Source: Rhodoferax sp.
Lineage (GTDB): Bacteria > Pseudomonadota > Gammaproteobacteria > Burkholderiales > Burkholderiaceae_C
NCBI GenBank assembly: GCA_011391545.1
Contig: JAABQI010000033.1
Location: 1 to 35,652, forward strand
Length of the DNA: 35,652 bases
Reading direction: 5' to 3'
Below, one piece after another: positions 24,889-33,798 of the stretch. The translations under genes and the position numbers were made by a program. The notes beneath the pieces were generated by a model. It saw only the letters and a list, made by a program, of their open reading frames with translations. It did not search any database and had not been told where the DNA came from. Positions within the stretch are counted from its first letter, which is position 1. Each line of letters begins with the position of its first letter.

Positions 24889-26000
24889 CCGGCTGTCCCC
24901 TCGGGGCGGGCCGCGGTGTCGATCATTGCGCCGGTTGCCGCGTCATGGGGGCGCGGCTTCAACAGGTACAGCGGCTTGGCGAGCACCCGGAAGTCGAGCG
25001 GCGCGCGCATCCGCGTGACCTCGCCGTCGAAGGCCACCTTGACCCCGCGGCGGCCGGGCGCGAGCGTGGGCCTCACCACCATGTGCTCGAACTCGAAGTG
25101 TTCCACGCTCTGCGCCTCGCCAAGGGTGCCCATGGCGCCGTGCAGCATCAGCCTGAACATCGACCAGGTGCCGAGCGGGCGCAGCATGACTGCGGTGATG
25201 CAGCCCGCTGCAGACGCTTGTCCCGGTGCGCCTTCGACCTGCGTCTGCGGCTTCAGCCCCAACTGCTGCAGTTGCAGACGGTTGTTGCCGACAAAGAGCG
25301 TCAGCGTGCGCACATCACGAGCCGCGGCACCCTGTTCGATGTGCAGACGCAGTTGCCTTTGCGCGCGCAGCAGCGTAGTGCTGCCCGCCCAGAACGCCAC
25401 CCACCGGCTGCGCCCGAAACGCGCCTTGTAGGCCTCGCGGTTTTCCAGCAGCTCGGGGTACAAGCCCAGACTGGCGTTGACCAGGAACACCCTGTCGTTG
25501 ACCGCAGCCACTCGCACCGGCAACGGCGTCCATTCCAGCAACCGCCGCACGGCCTCGGCCGGATCAGACGGAATGCCATGGGTGCGGGCGAAATAGTTGA
25601 AGGTGCCCTGGGGCACCACCCCCATGGCACAGCCTGTGACGTGCGCCGCCTGCGCCACCGTGTTGAGGGTGCCGTCGCCGCCAACAGCGACCACGGCAGT
25701 GCGGGTGGCGATGGCCTTGCTCGCAGCCTGCTGCGCCACCAGCGCCAGCTCGGCGGGGCGGCTGAACCGCAGTTCCCCAACGCGTCCGGCCGCCCGCAGC
25801 GCGGCTTCAATGAGCTCGCGCCGGGTGTCCGCATCGCCACTGCCAGCGGCCCCGTTGATGACAAACTGCAGCGGCGATTCGGGATCGATTTCAGGGCAGG
25901 CGCCATCGCCGGTCAAGGCCGCGCCCGACGGCTTGCCCTGGACCGGCGACCCGGGGGCGAACGCCGGACGAACGGCATCGACGCTTCGGATGTTGGGCAT
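24885..26000 (-). CDS. Diacylglycerol kinase / lipid kinase family protein
   Basis: A 371-residue protein of the DAGK catalytic-domain family, with NGAAGSG (49-55) at the usual first glycine loop, the hallmark GGDGTLN (107-113) and GVVPQGTFNYFARTHGIP. The C-terminal beta-sandwich holds AFDGEV. Such enzymes phosphorylate diacylglycerol, sphingoid bases or related lipids with ATP. The N-terminal ~43 residues are an unconserved extension. The start at 26000 (MPNIRSV) has GGAGA about 9 bases upstream; a longer frame to 26090 exists but has no support. It is co-directional and overlapping with the metallophosphoesterase gene. Confidence 0.88.
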   Translation of the reverse strand: MPNIRSVDAVRPAFAPGSPVQGKPSGAALTGDGACPEIDPESPLQFVINGAAGSGDADTRRELIEAALRAAGRVGELRFSRPAELALVAQQAASKAIATRTAVVAVGGDGTLNTVAQAAHVTGCAMGVVPQGTFNYFARTHGIPSDPAEAVRRLLEWTPLPVRVAAVNDRVFLVNASLGLYPELLENREAYKARFGRSRWVAFWAGSTTLLRAQRQLRLHIEQGAAARDVRTLTLFVGNNRLQLQQLGLKPQTQVEGAPGQASAAGCITAVMLRPLGTWSMFRLMLHGAMGTLGEAQSVEHFEFEHMVVRPTLAPGRRGVKVAFDGEVTRMRAPLDFRVLAKPLYLLKPRPHDAATGAMIDTAARPEGTAG

Positions 26001-26153
26001 GGCATGGGTTCTCCGGGTGATCAGCTGCCAAGCAGGTCTTTGGCTCGCACTGCATGACGGCGCAAGTGTAAAGGGCCAGGATGCGCTCACGCTGCCTGAT
26101 CATTTGTTCGCTTTTTCCGACATCAAAGTTCCGGAATAGCTGTTTTTTTAGAA

Positions 26154-26182
26154 CTGTCAGAACGATGTGATGGACAGATAAT
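26154..26182 (+). promoter_or_regulatory. Candidate promoter giving a leaderless mRNA
   Basis: CTGTCA (26154-26159), a 17-bp spacer and GATAAT (26177-26182) match sigma70 boxes at 4/6 and 5/6. The expected transcription start, seven bases past the -10, coincides with the ATG at 26189. No Shine-Dalgarno lies at proper distance, so the mRNA may be leaderless. Based on base matches only. Confidence 0.4.
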
Positions 26183-26188
26183 TTGCGC

Positions 26189-26581
26189 ATGAAAATCATA
26201 TTTGCTTCAGGAACTGCTCTCATCGCGATTTTATGGACTGTCTTCATCGCGGTGTCGGCGGCATTGGCAGAGTGGCTGGCCGGCCAGGGCGGGCAGTTGC
26301 AGGGCGGCATGCAGGCGATCACCCAATGGCCGATGCCGGCCTGGATCGGCCTGTGGCTGGACCCCGCCTTGGCAGAAACCCTGCGCGCCAGCGTAGTCTG
26401 GAGCGTTGGCGCGCTCACGGCATTCATGCCGTGGATCGTGCCGCTGCTCGCGTGGGTTGCGCCCTTGTTGTGGGTGGTCTGGGCCATTGGCATGGTCATA
26501 CTGGTGGTGCTGGCTGGCCTTGGCTTGCTGCTCATCAGCCGTCTGCGCAGGCACACACCGCCAGCCCGCTACGCCGTATAG
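26189..26581 (+). CDS. Hypothetical small membrane protein
   Basis: A 130-residue protein with a hydrophobic N-terminal helix (about 5-29), a Trp/Pro-rich middle with GLWLDPALAETLR (54-66), and one long or two hydrophobic segments (about 67-117) before a basic tail RLRRHTPPARYAV. I recall similar uncharacterised proteins in betaproteobacteria but can assign no function. Coding use is normal and the frame is clean. It stands alone, divergent from the DAGK gene, and may be expressed from a promoter that abuts its start codon. Confidence 0.7.
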   Translation: MKIIFASGTALIAILWTVFIAVSAALAEWLAGQGGQLQGGMQAITQWPMPAWIGLWLDPALAETLRASVVWSVGALTAFMPWIVPLLAWVAPLLWVVWAIGMVILVVLAGLGLLLISRLRRHTPPARYAV

Positions 26582-27278
26582 ACCATGACGGGTGCACGGC
26601 CTGCCTCGGCGCATTGCTGGTGGGTGCAGCGGCCATGGGTGTGCAAGTGCAGGCCCGATCACAGGGTTGGCTGGCAATGTAGCAATTGCTGTGTCGCGCG
26701 CAAAGGCAGCATCGGGTAGCGCAAGCCCCAATGCGCCAAGGCCGCACTTAAAACAATGGATTCGCCCGCCGCCACCTGGTCGTCCTTGGGTTGACCAGCA
26801 CCACCGCAGGGTTGAAGAATCCGGGCCTGGATCAATCAAATATCTCGCTCAGCCACGATTTTTTGCACTTGGGCTTGGATTGGCAGCGCCCCCCGTCAGG
26901 GCAGGCAGGACATTTCATGTTGTTCTCCGTCGCAATCAGGGCTTAGTCGTTCGATCCGCCCAAGCCAAACAGGCTCAGCAGACTGGTGAACAAATCAAGG
27001 CCATGAAAAGCTGAAGGCCACAGGCTGTCAAGTGTTGCCGAGACTTATCGACGAACACCTGTGTTTAACCTGTAAAAGTCATCAGGAGAGTTCGTAAAAA
27101 CAAGATTTTTTCAGCCAGTTTTCCTGCTTTTTCAAAGTTCTCAGAACAGGCATCATCCAGCGATCTCAACATTGGCATACCAGACTCTCATGTTCTCTGC
27201 AATTTCAGCACTGTCCGGCCGCGACGTTGCACCTGGCGGCGTGACAACCGGCAAACACAGCGTGCGCGCCGGTAACCC
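26582..27278. other. Gene-poor stretch of about 700 bp
   Basis: No convincing coding region, tRNA or known RNA was recognised. The first ~450 bp are GC-rich, with only low-complexity or unsupported frames. The last ~200 bp are AT-richer, with T-runs at 27106-27111 and 27128-27132 and a GTTC-TCA-GAAC palindrome at 27137-27147, and could hold the promoter of the next small gene. It may be decayed coding DNA. Confidence 0.5.
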
Positions 27279-27476
27279 ATGAAACTCAGCCGCCTGGTTA
27301 AACCGCGCAATCCTCTTTTTTGGCTCATGGTGGTGTTGAACCTGCTGTCCATGGTTTTGGCCTGGATCACACACACCCAGTCGCCAGATGCGTTTGTCAG
27401 TTCGGTTATTGTTTTGTTTACCATTGGCAATGCGGTGCTGGGTGCCTACCTGATGTGGCACCTGGTCAACTCGTGA
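27279..27476 (+). CDS. Hypothetical small two-helix membrane protein
   Basis: A 65-residue protein with a basic N-terminus (MKLSRLVKPRN) and two hydrophobic helices (about 12-31 and 38-60) joined by THTQSPDAFV, typical of small conserved inner-membrane proteins. No function is known to me. The ribosome site is weak (GCCGGTAA). Position before the antiporter gene (79 bp) does not by itself imply a link. Judged real from its membrane-protein composition; chance remains possible. Confidence 0.6.
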   Translation: MKLSRLVKPRNPLFWLMVVLNLLSMVLAWITHTQSPDAFVSSVIVLFTIGNAVLGAYLMWHLVNS

Positions 27477-27555
27477 ATTTGGATTGCAGCGGGATCAGGG
27501 CGAACAGCCCATGCGTCACCAATTGAAGCTTTTTCTTTGAATGGACCCTTGAAAC

Positions 27556-28635
27556 ATGACTTATTTACTTTTTTTCGCCGGGCTTGCTGCCCTCATTGTG
27601 GGCGCCGACGTGCTGGTGCGGGGCGCCTCACGCCTGGCACTGTCGCTGGGCATCTCGCCTTTGGTGGTGGGGCTCACGGTAGTGGCCTTTGGCACCAGCG
27701 CGCCGGAGGTGGCGGTGTCTGTGGGTGCCGTGCTTGACGGCAAAACCGATCTGGCGATAGGTAACGCCGTGGGCAGCAACATCTTCAATGTGTTGTTCAT
27801 TTTGGGCCTGTCTGCCTTGATCGTGCCGCTGGTGGTCAACGTCCAGTTGATTCGCCAGGAGGTGCCCATCATGCTCGGCGCGAGTGTGCTCCTGCTGCTG
27901 CTCTCGCTGGATGGACTGCTGAGCTGGAACGACGGCGTGCTGCTGTTGATATCGCTTGTCGCGTACACCGTTTTTCTGGTGGTCCAGTCACGGCGCGAAA
28001 GTCAGGCTGCCAAGGATGAATACACCGATGAGTTCGCGCCCCATGGGAAAGCTCCCTGGCTGGACCGGATCTGGGTGCAATTGCTGCTGATTGCCGCTGG
28101 TTTGGCGCTGCTGGTGCTGGGCTCGGACTGGTTGGTACAAGCCGCCGTGACGATTGCCAAGTCCATGGGCGTCAGCGACCTGGTGATCGCGCTGACCATT
28201 GTTGCGGCGGGCACCTCCATGCCGGAAGTGGCCACCTCCATCATGGCGGCGATCAAGGGTGAGCGTGACATTGCCGTGGGAAATGTGGTGGGCAGCAACA
28301 TCTTCAACGCGCTGGGTTGCATGGGTGTGGCCAGTTTGGTCTCTGGCCAGACTGGCCTGATAGTGCCGCCGGCTGCCATCAATTTTGACCTGTGGGTGAT
28401 GGTGGCCGTGGCGTTGGCGTGTGTTCCCATCTTCATGACCGGGCAGGTCATTGCCCGCTGGGAGGGTGCCGTGTTTTTGGGCTACTACGTGGCCTACGTG
28501 ACCTATCTGGTCCTGGCTGCCCAGCAGCATGACGCATTGGGCGCGTTCTCATCGGCCATGCTGAGCTTTGTCTTGCCTCTGACCGTTGTCACTCTGGTGG
28601 TGCTTGGGCTACCCAAAGCCACCAGGCCGAACTAA
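27556..28635 (+). CDS. Calcium/sodium antiporter (CaCA family, YrbG-like)
   Basis: A 359-residue polytopic inner-membrane protein with the two inverted alpha-repeats of the Ca2+/cation antiporter superfamily. The first shows VVAFGTSAPEVAVS and GNAVGSNIFNVLFILG; the second shows IVAAGTSMPEVATS and GNVVGSNIFNALGCMG. The acidic residues in the two PEVA motifs are the expected ion ligands. A hydrophilic loop near residues 145-165 separates the halves. It would exchange Ca2+ for Na+ or H+. It appears to be a single-gene unit. Confidence 0.92.
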   Translation: MTYLLFFAGLAALIVGADVLVRGASRLALSLGISPLVVGLTVVAFGTSAPEVAVSVGAVLDGKTDLAIGNAVGSNIFNVLFILGLSALIVPLVVNVQLIRQEVPIMLGASVLLLLLSLDGLLSWNDGVLLLISLVAYTVFLVVQSRRESQAAKDEYTDEFAPHGKAPWLDRIWVQLLLIAAGLALLVLGSDWLVQAAVTIAKSMGVSDLVIALTIVAAGTSMPEVATSIMAAIKGERDIAVGNVVGSNIFNALGCMGVASLVSGQTGLIVPPAAINFDLWVMVAVALACVPIFMTGQVIARWEGAVFLGYYVAYVTYLVLAAQQHDALGAFSSAMLSFVLPLTVVTLVVLGLPKATRPN

Positions 28636-28770
28636 GGCAAGTGCGCAGGCTTTGGCAGCAGTCCAAACACTCTCATTTTTACGAAGTATTTATCCAGCAA
28701 ATGCTTCTTTTTAAATGGTTTTAAGAACGTTAATCTCTGCCATGTTTTTTAATTTCAACAGGAAATCCAT

Positions 28771-29706
28771 ATGAAAAGATTGCTCTCACTGCTGGCCGTG
28801 GTGTTCACCCTGGGCCTTTCCATGGTGGCCATGGATGCCGAGGCCGCCAAGCGCATGGGCTCGGGCAAGTCCCTGGGCACACAGCGCCAGGCCACCGCAG
28901 ACAAGGCACCCACCGCGCCAACCCAGTCGGCCGCGGGCGCAGGCACAAGCGCCGCGGGTGCGGCAGCGCCTTCACGTTCATGGATGGGGCCGGTGGCGGG
29001 CATTGCTGCGGGCCTCGGCCTGGCCGCATTGGCATCCCACCTGGGTTTTGGTGAAGAATTGGCCACCATGCTGATGTTTGGCTTGATCGCAGTCGCCGTC
29101 ATGGTGGCGATTGGCTTCGTCATGCGCAAACGCGCTGCGGCCGCGCAGTCAGGCGCGTCAGCACCAGGGGGACTGCAATATGCGCATGTTCGAGCCGGTG
29201 CGGCGCCCCATGCCAGCTGGCCTGAGCAGCAGTCGCCCGCCTACAAGGTGGCCATGCCTGCTGCAGGTCAGAGCGCCCCTGGATCAGGTATTGGATCAGG
29301 CATTGGTGTCGGGGCCGCCAGCGCAAGCCGAATTCCGGCCGACTTCGATGCCGCAGGTTTTGAACGCAATGCCAAGGTGAACTTCATTCGCCTGCAGGCC
29401 GCCAACGACGCCAGCAACCTGGACGACATCCGCCAGTTCACCACCCCCGAAATGTTTGCCGAACTCAAGATGGAATTGGCCGAGCGCGGTGTGACAAGCC
29501 AGAAAAATGATGTCGTCAGCCTCCAGGCCCAGGTGCTGGAAGTGGACGAGGACGCCGACCGTTATCTGGTCAGCGTGCGCTTCACCGGCGCAATCCGAGA
29601 CGACAGCGGCGCACCGGAAGAGTCCTTTGACGAGATCTGGCACCTGATGAAGACACGCCAGGGCAACAGCGGCTGGGTGTTGGCAGGCATTCAACAAAGC
29701 GCTTAA
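28771..29706 (+). CDS. Tim44-like domain membrane protein
   Basis: A 311-residue protein with a signal sequence (MKRLLSLLAVVFTLGLSMVA, likely cut near residues 25-26), an Ala/Pro/Thr-rich linker, two hydrophobic helices (about 72-90 and 98-118), a Gly/Ser repeat (GSGIGSGIGVG) and a C-terminal Tim44-like domain (about 165-310) with DDIRQFTTPEMFAELKMEL and SFDEIWHLMK. Bacterial Tim44-like proteins are membrane-anchored and of unclear function. AGGAAA precedes the ATG. The 135-bp AT-rich upstream gap probably holds its own promoter. Confidence 0.87.
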   Translation: MKRLLSLLAVVFTLGLSMVAMDAEAAKRMGSGKSLGTQRQATADKAPTAPTQSAAGAGTSAAGAAAPSRSWMGPVAGIAAGLGLAALASHLGFGEELATMLMFGLIAVAVMVAIGFVMRKRAAAAQSGASAPGGLQYAHVRAGAAPHASWPEQQSPAYKVAMPAAGQSAPGSGIGSGIGVGAASASRIPADFDAAGFERNAKVNFIRLQAANDASNLDDIRQFTTPEMFAELKMELAERGVTSQKNDVVSLQAQVLEVDEDADRYLVSVRFTGAIRDDSGAPEESFDEIWHLMKTRQGNSGWVLAGIQQSA

Positions 29707-29860
29707 GTCGGTGGGGGCCTGAGTTGGTCAGAGACCACCAGAAGCAAAATTTCTTGCATGTTTTGCGCCAGTTCAAGATGCCTTTCATTTGCGGAGCGGG
29801 CATGTTCCAATGCAATGGCAACGCGAGCTTGCGCCCCACTTTTTCAACATGCGAGGCCCC

Positions 29861-31156
29861 ATGTCATTTCAAACCCTGTACCAAAGCAAGCGCTGCACCC
29901 CTGAAGATGCCATTGATCAGGTGCGCAATGGCGACTTCATCGTCGTGCCCACCGGGGTTGGCGAGCCGCCGGCGCTGCTGACGGCCCTGTCAGCACAGCG
30001 CCGCCGTTTCCAGGACATCAAGGTGGCGCAGATTCTGGCGGTACGCAAATTCGACTATTTCGACCCTGACACCGCAGACCATGTGCGCCACATGGCCTTC
30101 TTTTTTGGCGGCGCGTCACGCGCGGGCGGGCAAAGCGGGTCGATCGATTTCATTCCCTGCAGTTTCTCCGACATCCCGGTCATGATCCAGCGCGGCCAGA
30201 TCCCGGCTGATGTGGTCTTTTCCATGGCGTCACCCATGGACGAGAAGGGCTTTTTCTCGCTCAGCCTGGGGGCCGACTACACCATGGCCGCCGTGGCGAA
30301 GGCGCGCGCCATCGTATTGGAGGTGAACCCGAATGTCCCTTACGCCTACGGCAATTGCCAGGTCCATATTTCACAGGTGAGCGCCCTGGTGGAAAGAGAT
30401 GAGCCGGTGCTGGAAGTCGGCTTGCCAAAAATAGGCCCGGTGCAGCAGGCCATAGGCAAGTATGTGGCCGACATGATCGACGACGGCTCGACCCTGCAGA
30501 TTGGTTATGGCGGCATTCCCGACGCCGTGGTGATGCAACTCTCGGGCAAACACGACCTGGGCGTCCACACCGAGATGGTCGGCGACGGCATTCTGAGCCT
30601 GGTTGAGAGCGGCGCCATCACCAACCGCAAGAAGAACTACCTGCCCGGAAAAATGGTGGCCACGTTCGCGCTCGGCTCGAAAAAGCTGTACCAGTTCATG
30701 GAACGCAACCCGGCGCTGGAAATACACCCCGCAGATTTCACCAACGACCCTTACCTGGCGGCGCAAAACGACAAGCTGGTGTCGATCAATGCCACCCTGC
30801 AGATTGACTTGCTGGGCCAGTGCGGCTCGGAAAGCCTGGGGCCGATGCCTTATTCGGGCACCGGTGGCCAGGTGGACTTTGTGCGCGCCGCCAACCGCTC
30901 GCAGGGCGGCAAGTCATTCATCGTGCTGCCCGCCACCGCCAAGGACGACACCCTGACCCGCATCGTGCCCACGCTGACACCGGGCACCCATGTCACGACC
31001 GGCAAAAATGACATCAACTACGTGGTCACCGAATTCGGCGTGGCCCAGTTGCGCGGCAAATCAGCCAAACAGCGCGCCCAGGAAATGATCGCCATTGCGC
31101 ACCCGGATTTCCGCGCCGAACTCACCGAAGGCGCCCGCCGGCTGAACCTGCTGTAA
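29861..31156 (+). CDS. Acetyl-CoA hydrolase/transferase family protein (CoA-transferase)
   Basis: A 431-residue class I-type CoA-transferase resembling 4-hydroxybutyrate or propionate CoA-transferase (Cat2/AbfT). Seen are VPTGVGEPPALL, the IGYGGIPDAV loop, the catalytic Glu in HTEMVGDGILSL (E238) and the CoA-binding region GTGGQVDFVRAA and YVVTEFGVAQLRGKS. It would exchange CoA between acetyl-CoA and a short carboxylic acid. The actual acid is unknown. ATG 29861 is favoured for matching the family start; ATG 29849 would add four residues. It is unlinked to the paa array by distance and spacing. Confidence 0.9.
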   Translation: MSFQTLYQSKRCTPEDAIDQVRNGDFIVVPTGVGEPPALLTALSAQRRRFQDIKVAQILAVRKFDYFDPDTADHVRHMAFFFGGASRAGGQSGSIDFIPCSFSDIPVMIQRGQIPADVVFSMASPMDEKGFFSLSLGADYTMAAVAKARAIVLEVNPNVPYAYGNCQVHISQVSALVERDEPVLEVGLPKIGPVQQAIGKYVADMIDDGSTLQIGYGGIPDAVVMQLSGKHDLGVHTEMVGDGILSLVESGAITNRKKNYLPGKMVATFALGSKKLYQFMERNPALEIHPADFTNDPYLAAQNDKLVSINATLQIDLLGQCGSESLGPMPYSGTGGQVDFVRAANRSQGGKSFIVLPATAKDDTLTRIVPTLTPGTHVTTGKNDINYVVTEFGVAQLRGKSAKQRAQEMIAIAHPDFRAELTEGARRLNLL

Positions 31157-31183
31157 CGGTTCGTGAGGGGCTGGCGGGCGCTT

Positions 31184-31189
31184 TATACT
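31184..31189 (+). promoter_or_regulatory. Candidate -10 box upstream of metX
   Basis: TATACT in the 57-bp gap before metX matches the -10 consensus at 5/6. The region 17 bp upstream has only a poor -35 match (TTCGTG). Too little space exists for a SAM riboswitch, and none is seen. Confidence 0.35.
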
Positions 31190-31213
31190 CAAAGCGAGTC
31201 CTATCCCGCGCCT

Positions 31214-32362
31214 ATGAACGTCACACCCCAGTCCATGCATTTTGCGGCCGCCTTGCCTTTGCAAAGCGGCGCGTCCATTCGGGAATACGACCTCAGCTTC
31301 GAGACCTACGGCACGCTCAACGCCGACCAATCCAACGCGGTGCTGATCTGCCACGCGCTGAACGCCTCGCACCATGTGGCCGGCACCTACGCGGGCCAGG
31401 ACAAGTCAGAAGGCTGGTGGCACAACATGATCGGGCCAGGCAAGCCACTCGACACCGAGCGTTTTTTTGTCATCGGTGTCAACAACCTGGGCTCGTGTTT
31501 TGGCTCCACCGGCCCGATGCACACCAACCCCGACAGCGGGCGCGTTTATGGCGCCGACTTTCCAGTGGTCACGGTCGAGGACTGGGTCAACGCCCAGGCC
31601 CGGCTGCTCGATGCCCTGGGCATCCAGACGCTGGCGGCCGTGATGGGCGGCAGCCTGGGCGGCATGCAGGCGCTGAGCTGGGCGCTGCAATACCCGGACC
31701 GGGTGCGCCACGCGGTGGTGATTGCCAGCGCGCCCAATCTGACGGCTGAAAACATTGCCTTCAACGAAGTGGCCCGGCGCGCCATCCAGACCGACCCCGA
31801 CTTTCATGGCGGCCATTTTTATGAGCATGGCATGGTGCCCAAACGCGGCCTGCGCATTGCCCGCATGATCGGCCACATCACCTACCTCAGCGACGACGTG
31901 ATGAACGAGAAGTTTGGCCGCCAGCTGATTGCCAGCAGCCAAAGCGAGCAGGATCGCAATTTCTTCTACAGCACGCTGGAAGCCGAGTTCCAGATCGAGA
32001 GTTACCTGCGTTACCAGGGCGACAAGTTTGCCGAGTACTTCGACGCCAACACCTACCTGCTGATCACCCGGGCGCTCGACTATTTTGACCCTGCGCGCGC
32101 CTATGAGGGCAACTTGAGCCTGGCGCTGGCGCGTGCCACCTCCAAGTTCCTGCTGGTGAGCTTTACCACCGACTGGCGTTTTGCCCCCAAGCGCAGTCGC
32201 GAGATCGTCAAGGCGCTGCTCGACAACAAGCGCGACGTGAGTTATGCCGAGATCAACGCACCGCACGGGCATGACGCCTTTTTGCTTGATGACGCCCGCT
32301 ATATGGGCGTGATTCGCTCCTACTTCAATAATGTCGTCAAGCCAGCCGGGGAGGCTGCATGA
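31214..32362 (+). CDS. metX: Homoserine O-acyltransferase MetX
   Basis: A 382-residue alpha/beta-hydrolase-fold enzyme with [30 protein letters not shown], the nucleophile elbow GGSLGGMQ (S147) and the C-terminal His in [12 protein letters not shown]. It acylates homoserine, the first committed step of methionine synthesis. Although historically called acetyltransferase, several proteobacterial MetX proteins use succinyl-CoA, so the acyl donor is left open. The gene overlaps metW by 4 bp, the usual partner in betaproteobacteria. Confidence 0.95.
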   Translation: MNVTPQSMHFAAALPLQSGASIREYDLSFETYGTLNADQSNAVLICHALNASHHVAGTYAGQDKSEGWWHNMIGPGKPLDTERFFVIGVNNLGSCFGSTGPMHTNPDSGRVYGADFPVVTVEDWVNAQARLLDALGIQTLAAVMGGSLGGMQALSWALQYPDRVRHAVVIASAPNLTAENIAFNEVARRAIQTDPDFHGGHFYEHGMVPKRGLRIARMIGHITYLSDDVMNEKFGRQLIASSQSEQDRNFFYSTLEAEFQIESYLRYQGDKFAEYFDANTYLLITRALDYFDPARAYEGNLSLALARATSKFLLVSFTTDWRFAPKRSREIVKALLDNKRDVSYAEINAPHGHDAFLLDDARYMGVIRSYFNNVVKPAGEAA

Positions 32363-32952
32363 GCGCCAGCGCCCGGGTCAACGCCACGCAGCTGGCCATT
32401 GCCGAGCTGGTGCCGGCGGGCTCCCGCGTGCTCGACCTGGGCTGCGGCAACGGCGCCATGCTGGCGCACCTGATTGAAGCGCGCGGCTGCAGCGGCTACG
32501 GCATCGAGATCGACGACGCCAACGTGCAGGCCTGCGTCAAGCGCGGCGTCAACGTGATCCAGCTCAACCTCGACGAAGGCCTGTCCACTTTCGAGGACGC
32601 CAGCTTTGACGTGGTGCTGCAAATCGACACGCTGCAACACCTGCGCAACGCCGAGGTGATGCTGCTGGAGACCGTGCGCGTGGGGCGCCTGGGCATTGTG
32701 GCTTTCCCCAATTTTGCGCACTGGCCGAATCGCCTGAGCGTGCTGGGCGGGCGCATGCCGGTGACCAAGCGCCTGCCCTACCAGTGGTTTGACACGCCCA
32801 ATATCCGCGTGGGCACCCATGCCGACCTGGGTGTGCTGGCCAGCCGCAACCGGCTGCTGGTGCAAGACAGCTTTGGCCTGCAGGACGGCAAGGTGGTGCG
32901 CCTGCTGCCCAATTTGCTGGCGGGCACCTCGGTGTACACGCTGTCGCGATAA
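32359..32952 (+). CDS. metW: Methionine biosynthesis protein MetW
   Basis: A 197-residue SAM-dependent-methyltransferase-fold protein. Its SAM-binding motif [15 protein letters not shown] (about 20-34) is followed by GYGIEIDD and [20 protein letters not shown], the MetW signature. It works with MetX in methionine biosynthesis, probably as a partner or activator. The start overlaps the metX stop (ATGA), showing coupled translation. Length is standard. Confidence 0.95.
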   Translation: MSASARVNATQLAIAELVPAGSRVLDLGCGNGAMLAHLIEARGCSGYGIEIDDANVQACVKRGVNVIQLNLDEGLSTFEDASFDVVLQIDTLQHLRNAEVMLLETVRVGRLGIVAFPNFAHWPNRLSVLGGRMPVTKRLPYQWFDTPNIRVGTHADLGVLASRNRLLVQDSFGLQDGKVVRLLPNLLAGTSVYTLSR

Positions 32953-32972
32953 CGCGCAGTCTTTGTAGGGCC

Positions 32973-33006
32973 AGGGTTCAGGGTCAGTGTTGTGGCCATG
33001 AACCCT
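32973..33006. terminator. Inverted repeat between convergent metW and rsmE
   Basis: AGGGTTCA (32973-32980) and TGAACCCT (32999-33006) form a perfect 8-bp inverted repeat with an 18-nt loop, and the right arm reaches into the rsmE stop codon. It sits where two convergent transcripts meet and may act in both directions. There is no T-tract on either side, so it is not a standard intrinsic terminator. Confidence 0.4.
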
Positions 33007-33751
33007 AAATCAGCAAAGCCGCCAATGCCGCCAGGGCGGCGGTTTCAGAGCGCAGCACGCGCGGTCCCAGCTTCACCGGGGCAAAACCCTGGGCCAGCGC
33101 CGCGTCTTCTTCCGCCGCGCTCAAGCCGCCTTCGGGGCCTGACAGGAAAGTGATGTCTGTCGCCTTGGGATGAGCGGCTTCGCGCAATCCAATCGATTCA
33201 GGCCGCAAGGACAGCAACAGGCGCGGTGACTGCGCAGCGTCTGGCGGGGCTGGTGCCTTGAGCCACTGCGCCAGCGTCATCACCGCGTGCACACGGGGCA
33301 CCAGGTTGCCGCCACACTGCTCGCAGGCCGCCACCGCCACGCTTTGCCAGTGCGCCTGCTTCTTGTCGGCGCGCTCGCCGCTGAGGCGCAACACGCTGCG
33401 CTCGGTCATCAGCGGCTGGATGCTGGCCACGCCGAGTTCGGTGGCTTTTTCCACCAGCCAGTCCATGCGATCGTTGGCAGGCATGCCGACCGCCAAGTGC
33501 ACCTGCAGGGCGGCTTCGCGCTCTACCAATGTGTGCGCACCCACCTGCACCTGCACATGGCTGCGGCCCATCTGCGTCACGGTCGCTTCAAATTCGCCGC
33601 CGCTGCTGCCTGGCACATCCGGCCCGCCGTTGAACAGCGTGATCACATCACCGGGCTGCAGGCGCAGCACCTGCACATGGCGCGCGGCGCTGGCGGGCAA
33701 GTCCAGCAGTTCGCGGGGGGTCAGCGGGGTGGGGCAGTAAAAACGGGGCAT
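33005..33751 (-). CDS. rsmE: 16S rRNA (uracil1498-N3)-methyltransferase RsmE
   Basis: A 248-residue SPOUT-class methyltransferase. An N-terminal PUA-like domain begins MPRFYCPTPL, and the C-terminal trefoil-knot domain shows EKATELGVASIQPLMTERS, FLSGPEGGLSAAEEDAA and LGPRVLRSETAALAAL. It methylates U1498 of 16S rRNA. The start at 33751 matches the family N-terminus. An in-frame ATG at 33790, only 8 bp from the amgK stop, would add 13 residues and cannot be ruled out since neither start has a clear ribosome site. The gene follows amgK in the same direction. Confidence 0.93.
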   Translation of the reverse strand: MPRFYCPTPLTPRELLDLPASAARHVQVLRLQPGDVITLFNGGPDVPGSSGGEFEATVTQMGRSHVQVQVGAHTLVEREAALQVHLAVGMPANDRMDWLVEKATELGVASIQPLMTERSVLRLSGERADKKQAHWQSVAVAACEQCGGNLVPRVHAVMTLAQWLKAPAPPDAAQSPRLLLSLRPESIGLREAAHPKATDITFLSGPEGGLSAAEEDAALAQGFAPVKLGPRVLRSETAALAALAALLI

Positions 33752-33798
33752 GGACAGGATCGAGTGGTTTTTGTAGTGGGTCTGGCGCATGCTTTGGC

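Noticed and set aside
24322-25431. A 369-codon plus-strand frame across the metallophosphoesterase and lipid-kinase genes
   Set aside because: The minus strand carries complete catalytic motifs for both enzymes; this frame crosses their junction and has none.
26592-27014. A 140-codon plus-strand frame in the gene-poor stretch
   Set aside because: No ribosome site, no recognisable domain, and a mix of Pro/Arg/Ala-rich and unrelated segments suggesting non-coding DNA.
27065-27178. A 37-codon minus-strand frame (MPMLRSLDDACSENFEK...)
   Set aside because: It has a fairly protein-like composition but no ribosome site, promoter or known homologue; too short to support.
29725-29737. TGGTC-AGA-GACCA hairpin after the Tim44-like gene, considered as a terminator
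   Set aside because: Only 5 bp with no T-tract following; not enough to call.
31157-31213. Possible SAM-type riboswitch before metX
   Set aside because: The 57-bp gap is too short and shows no conserved riboswitch core.
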